A stretch of 9,416 bases of DNA from an uncultured Lachnospiraceae bacterium (lineage in GTDB: Bacteria > Bacillota > Clostridia > Lachnospirales > Lachnospiraceae). How positions within the stretch are numbered: position 1 is the stretch's first letter; each line of letters opens with the position of its first letter. The DNA is taken from NCBI GenBank assembly GCA_900551235.1, contig URUU01000061.1:1-9416 (forward strand), in the 5' to 3' direction. The notes under the pieces are model-generated. The model searched no databases. It was not told where the DNA came from and saw nothing but the letters and a program-made list of their open reading frames with translations. Positions 7,434 to 9,416 of the stretch are shown one piece after another. The position numbers and the translations under genes were made by a program.

Positions 7434-7459
7434 ATGCCAGGGGCATCTTCCCCTGGCAT
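7434..7459. terminator. Strong hairpin between convergent genes, possible atypical terminator
   Basis: A perfect 10-bp stem, ATGCCAGGGG paired with CCCCTGGCAT, closes a CATCTT loop. It lies 15 bases after the methyltransferase stop and 55 bases after the end of the convergent Fn3 fragment. The flanks also pair: TATTTTT (7424-7430) with AAAAATA (7464-7470), giving a longer two-part hairpin. Unlike a classic intrinsic terminator, the T-run precedes the stem and an A-run follows it on both strands. Its position argues for a 3'-end or transcript-stabilising role; termination itself is not certain. Confidence 0.5.
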
Positions 7460-7514
7460 CTGTAAAAATAAATGTTTATGTTATCTCGTATCTGATATAT
7501 CTGGTTCAAGTCGT

Positions 7515-8084
7515 TTATTTTACTTTCCCGCCCTTCACCGCAGAATAGCTGCCATACACTTTCTTTTTGCCCGCTTTGCGGTAAGCACATATTTTATAAT
7601 AATAAGTCTTTTTCTTTTTGAGTTTTTTATTGGTAAAGCTTGTCTTCTTTGCTCCGTTTAAAACTTTGACTTTCTTATACTTACCTTTTTTCTTCTCTGC
7701 ACGACAGATCACATAGCCGTCTGCATTTTTGACTTTTTTCCATTTCAGAACCAGCTTTCCACCGGAAATTGCTTTGATGGAAAATCCTTTTACTTTCGCC
7801 GGTTTTGCTTTTGTCAGTGTCTCTGTGGATGGTGTCTGCTGTTTTGTCTCGCTCTCTGGCAGTTTTGTTTCAGTCTGATCCATATCCGGCTTCGAATCGG
7901 TCTTCCCAGTCTCCTCTGTTTCCTGTCCGTCCGGCTTTGTTTCACTTTCTTCCGGATCGGTTTCCTCCGTTCTGCCTGTCAGATTTATATAACGATCCGT
8001 CAGATCTGCAATGCCCTTCTGAAACGTATCCATCTCGTCAGACAACGTTTCAATCTGTGCATCCGTCAGAAATGCCGTTGCCCT
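7515..8084 (-). pseudogene. Orphan C-terminal tail of a surface protein with an Fn3-like domain
   Basis: An open frame of 189 residues, bounded upstream by TGA (8085-8087). The first possible start is TTG at 8045 and the first ATG is 12 bases further in; neither has a ribosome site. The beginning (LTDAQIETLSDEMDTFQKGI, then ADL) resembles the helical FIVAR-like pieces of Gram-positive surface proteins. A Thr/Glu/Lys/Ser/Pro linker of about 55 residues follows. The last ~90 residues form a lysine-rich fibronectin type III-like domain with KLVLKWKKVKNADGYVI, TYYYKICAYR and a YGSYSAVK end, as in the C-termini of Lachnospiraceae secreted proteins. The upstream portion of the gene is missing and the frame is joined, out of phase, to a regulator start. 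I read it as a displaced 3' fragment, probably not translated. Confidence 0.7.
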
Positions 8085-8187
8085 TCAGAAAGGTGAGGAT
8101 GTCCGCCGTTGTTGCATAATGCTCATCATCCGTGTTTTGCCAAAGGTATTTCAATATGTATAACAGTCTGCTCCTGGATTCTGCCAT
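8050..8187 (-). pseudogene. Truncated 5' end of a WYL-type transcriptional regulator gene
   Basis: ATG at 8187 follows AGGAG by 7 bases, a proper start site. The 45-codon frame begins MAESRSRLLYILKYLWQ and continues with NTDDEHYATTADILTFL and KGNGI. This is the N-terminal helix-turn-helix pattern (LLYxLKxLxxxTDxEH...TxxxIxxxLxxxGI) of the WYL-domain regulators common in Clostridia. After GNGIS the similarity stops and the frame closes at TGA (8050-8052). The expected DNA-recognition helix and the WYL ligand domain are absent from the window. The following sequence in another frame belongs to the Fn3 surface-protein tail, so the two were joined by rearrangement. A small functional peptide cannot be excluded because the ribosome site is intact. 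Confidence 0.6.
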
Positions 8188-8219
8188 AGCGTCACTCCTG
8201 TTGTTTTTTGCGGAAGCCC

Positions 8220-8549
8220 TTATTTCTTTGATCTTCTTTTCAGCTCGTATGTCCCGCCGACCGTGCCCTCGCCACCGATCAAGGTAAGGGTATTTCCGTC
8301 AACGGTAAATTCATATTCGGAATCCCGCACCGACTCGTTGGCGTAATCGATCATGAGCTTGTTGCCGTCGATGGTATAGGTGAAATCGTAGGATATGGAG
8401 GGCAGCTCCATTGCGCCGCTTCCGCTGCCGTCAAAGGAATAGGTGGTCGTTCCGTCGAACTCCCATGTGCCTGCAAGTGCGTCCGTGCCGCCGGTAGCCG
8501 GAATCTCAACTGCCGCCTTCTTGTAGCCGCAAACAATACGAACAGATAG
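8220..8549 (-). pseudogene. Orphan DUF5640/lipocalin-like C-terminal domain of a surface protein
   Basis: A 109-codon frame, bounded upstream by TGA (8550-8552), with no start site for its first half. After five residues it reads VCGYKKAAVEIPATG, the same as the module in the large surface protein to the right. It then runs into LAGTWEFDGTTTYSFDGSG and a beta-rich stretch with YTIDGNKLMI and EFTVDGNTLTLIGGEGTVGG. This fits the small lipocalin-like/DUF5640 domain seen in clostridial lipoproteins and secreted proteins. An internal ATG at 8411 would remove the first strand and has no evident ribosome site. It is best seen as the detached tail of a gene related to the one at 8585-9416, in the same orientation. 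Family assignment is from pattern memory. Confidence 0.62.
8491..8534 (-). repeat. 44-bp perfect direct repeat, downstream copy
   Basis: Identical base for base to 9150-9193, with mismatches immediately on both sides (8490 versus 9149, and 8535 versus 9194). It encodes VCGYKKAAVEIPATG in the orphan DUF5640 tail. The copies are 659 bases apart in the same orientation, and both are read in the same codon phase. Confidence 0.95.
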
Positions 8550-8584
8550 TCATGCTATCCTATGTCTGCGGCGCCCGTTCTATG

Positions 8585-9416
8585 CTACTTGATTCTACCC
8601 GCTGCAATGCCTGCTTTTTTCAGCAGCTTGCGGTAGGCTTTCTTTTTCTGCTTCGGCACCTTCACCGTCACTTTTTTTGAAGTTCCCTGAAATGCACCCT
8701 TGCCTGCCTTCTTCAGAGCCTTCACCTTTCTCAGGTCCACTGTTTTTAATTTCCTGTCGCCTTTGAACGCATTTTTGCCGATGCTGGTCAGACCCTTTGC
8801 AGTTACCGTAACCCGGGTCAGCTTCCTGCAGTTCATAAATGCACCGCTGCCGATCGTTTTTACATTGCTGCCGATCGTCACGGAGGTCATTTTTTTATTT
8901 CCCTTAAGTGCATTCGCCGCAATGCCGGTGACCTTTAAGGTCCTGCCGTTCACTTTTATGGTTTTGAAGATTTTGACTGCTTTTTTTCTCTTTCCCTTTG
9001 CCGTCATATTTTTGACTTCAACCGTATCGGTTCCGGTGATCCGATAATTAAAAATGCCTGCTGCATCCTTTATGATCGTGCCGATCTGCGGGAAATCGGA
9101 ATGATTGTTGTCACCGGTTTGCGTAGGATCGGTCGGTTTTGTTGTGGATCCGGTAGCCGGAATCTCAACTGCCGCCTTCTTGTAGCCGCAAACCTTGCAC
9201 TCCTCATGCTTGGAACCCTTTTGCGTTGCGGTCGCTTCCTTGTCAACAACCCACTTGAATTCGTGCGCCGCCTTATCGGCCTTATCTCCGCAGGAGCACT
9301 CATGCCAGTGGTTGTCGGCATCGTACTTCCACTCGCTGCCGTAGCTGTGAGTATGCTCACCGCCGCCTGTGCCGCTATTGCGCAGAATCGTCAGCGTGTA
9401 GGTTTTAGCACCGATT
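8585..9416 (-). CDS. C-terminal part of a large secreted surface protein: Cys/His module and BspA-like leucine-rich repeats (partial)
   Basis: The frame is open through the right edge, so the start lies outside; 276 residues are visible. Residues 1-13 (AKTYTLTILRN) end an unseen beta-rich domain. Residues 21-89 form a His/Trp/Cys module: W29, H36-W37-H38, C40-S-C42-G, H51, W55, then C73-K-V-C76-G-Y, which may bind metal and is often repeated in clostridial surface proteins. A Thr/Pro linker (90-102) follows. Residues 110-276 hold BspA-type leucine-rich repeats (LRR_5), with the diagnostic phrases VTGIAANALKGNKKMTSVTI, VKTIGSGAFMNCRKLTRVTV and LTSIGKNAFKGDRKLKTVDL. The lysine-rich end (PKQKKKAYRKLLKKAGI) is typical of such proteins. 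No LPxTG sorting signal or membrane anchor is present at this terminus. The module at 75-89 is encoded by one copy of the 44-bp direct repeat. Confidence 0.83.
   Translation of the reverse strand, partial: IGAKTYTLTILRNSGTGGGEHTHSYGSEWKYDADNHWHECSCGDKADKAAHEFKWVVDKEATATQKGSKHEECKVCGYKKAAVEIPATGSTTKPTDPTQTGDNNHSDFPQIGTIIKDAAGIFNYRITGTDTVEVKNMTAKGKRKKAVKIFKTIKVNGRTLKVTGIAANALKGNKKMTSVTIGSNVKTIGSGAFMNCRKLTRVTVTAKGLTSIGKNAFKGDRKLKTVDLRKVKALKKAGKGAFQGTSKKVTVKVPKQKKKAYRKLLKKAGIAAGRIK
9150..9193 (-). repeat. 44-bp perfect direct repeat, upstream copy
   Basis: This is the partner of 8491-8534. It lies inside the large surface-protein gene, just before the Thr/Pro linker that leads to the LRR tail. 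Recombination between the copies would remove 659 bases, including the LRR tail and its stop codon, and would fuse the protein in frame to the DUF5640-like tail. Confidence 0.95.

Noticed and set aside
8043..8052. Programmed frameshift joining the regulator head to the Fn3 tail
   Set aside because: There is no slippery heptamer or stimulating structure near the stop. The joined protein would combine a DNA-binding head with an extracellular tail, so a rearrangement explains it better.

Overview
The window looks like chromosomal DNA from a low-GC Gram-positive anaerobe of the Clostridia, most likely Lachnospiraceae. The reasons are strong AGGAGG-type ribosome sites, Thr/Glu-rich linkers on membrane-anchored envelope enzymes, and lysine-rich Fn3 and BspA-type leucine-rich C-termini on surface proteins. 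No rRNA, tRNA, CRISPR array or complete mobile element was seen.

Positions 57-5486 (minus strand) read as one operon transcribed right to left from a promoter near 5529-5557. It holds proC (proline biosynthesis), an M18 aminopeptidase, a membrane-anchored zinc-ribbon/YARHG protein, an N-acetylmuramoyl-L-alanine amidase, and a class-A-beta-lactamase-fold serine hydrolase. Gaps are 2-25 bases, and four of the five genes have a clear AGGAGG-like or GGGAGA site (the YARHG protein has GGTGAGG). The last three proteins share one plan: an N-terminal membrane anchor, a low-complexity linker and an extracytoplasmic domain. This suggests an envelope-maintenance module appended to housekeeping genes. 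The extreme left end carries a short protein-tail remnant.

Positions 5487-7418 hold a back-to-back divergent promoter region with a dyad spanning both -35 boxes. After it come two plus-strand genes, a GNAT acetyltransferase and a Methyltrans_SAM-type methyltransferase. A strong hairpin at 7434-7459 closes this unit.

Positions 7515-9416 (minus strand) are the most unusual part. At the right edge is the 3' end of a large secreted protein: a Cys/His module, a Thr/Pro linker and a BspA-like LRR tail. Downstream of it, in the same orientation, lie three gene pieces: an orphan DUF5640/lipocalin-like tail, the first ~40 codons of a WYL-type regulator with its own ribosome site, and an orphan Fn3 tail fused out of frame to that regulator head. 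The DUF5640 tail begins with a 44-bp perfect copy of the segment that precedes the LRR tail. Both copies are read in the same frame, so recombination between them would exchange one C-terminal domain for the other. I read this region as an array of displaced C-terminal cassettes, or a recombination scar of such events. That is inference from the sequence layout.
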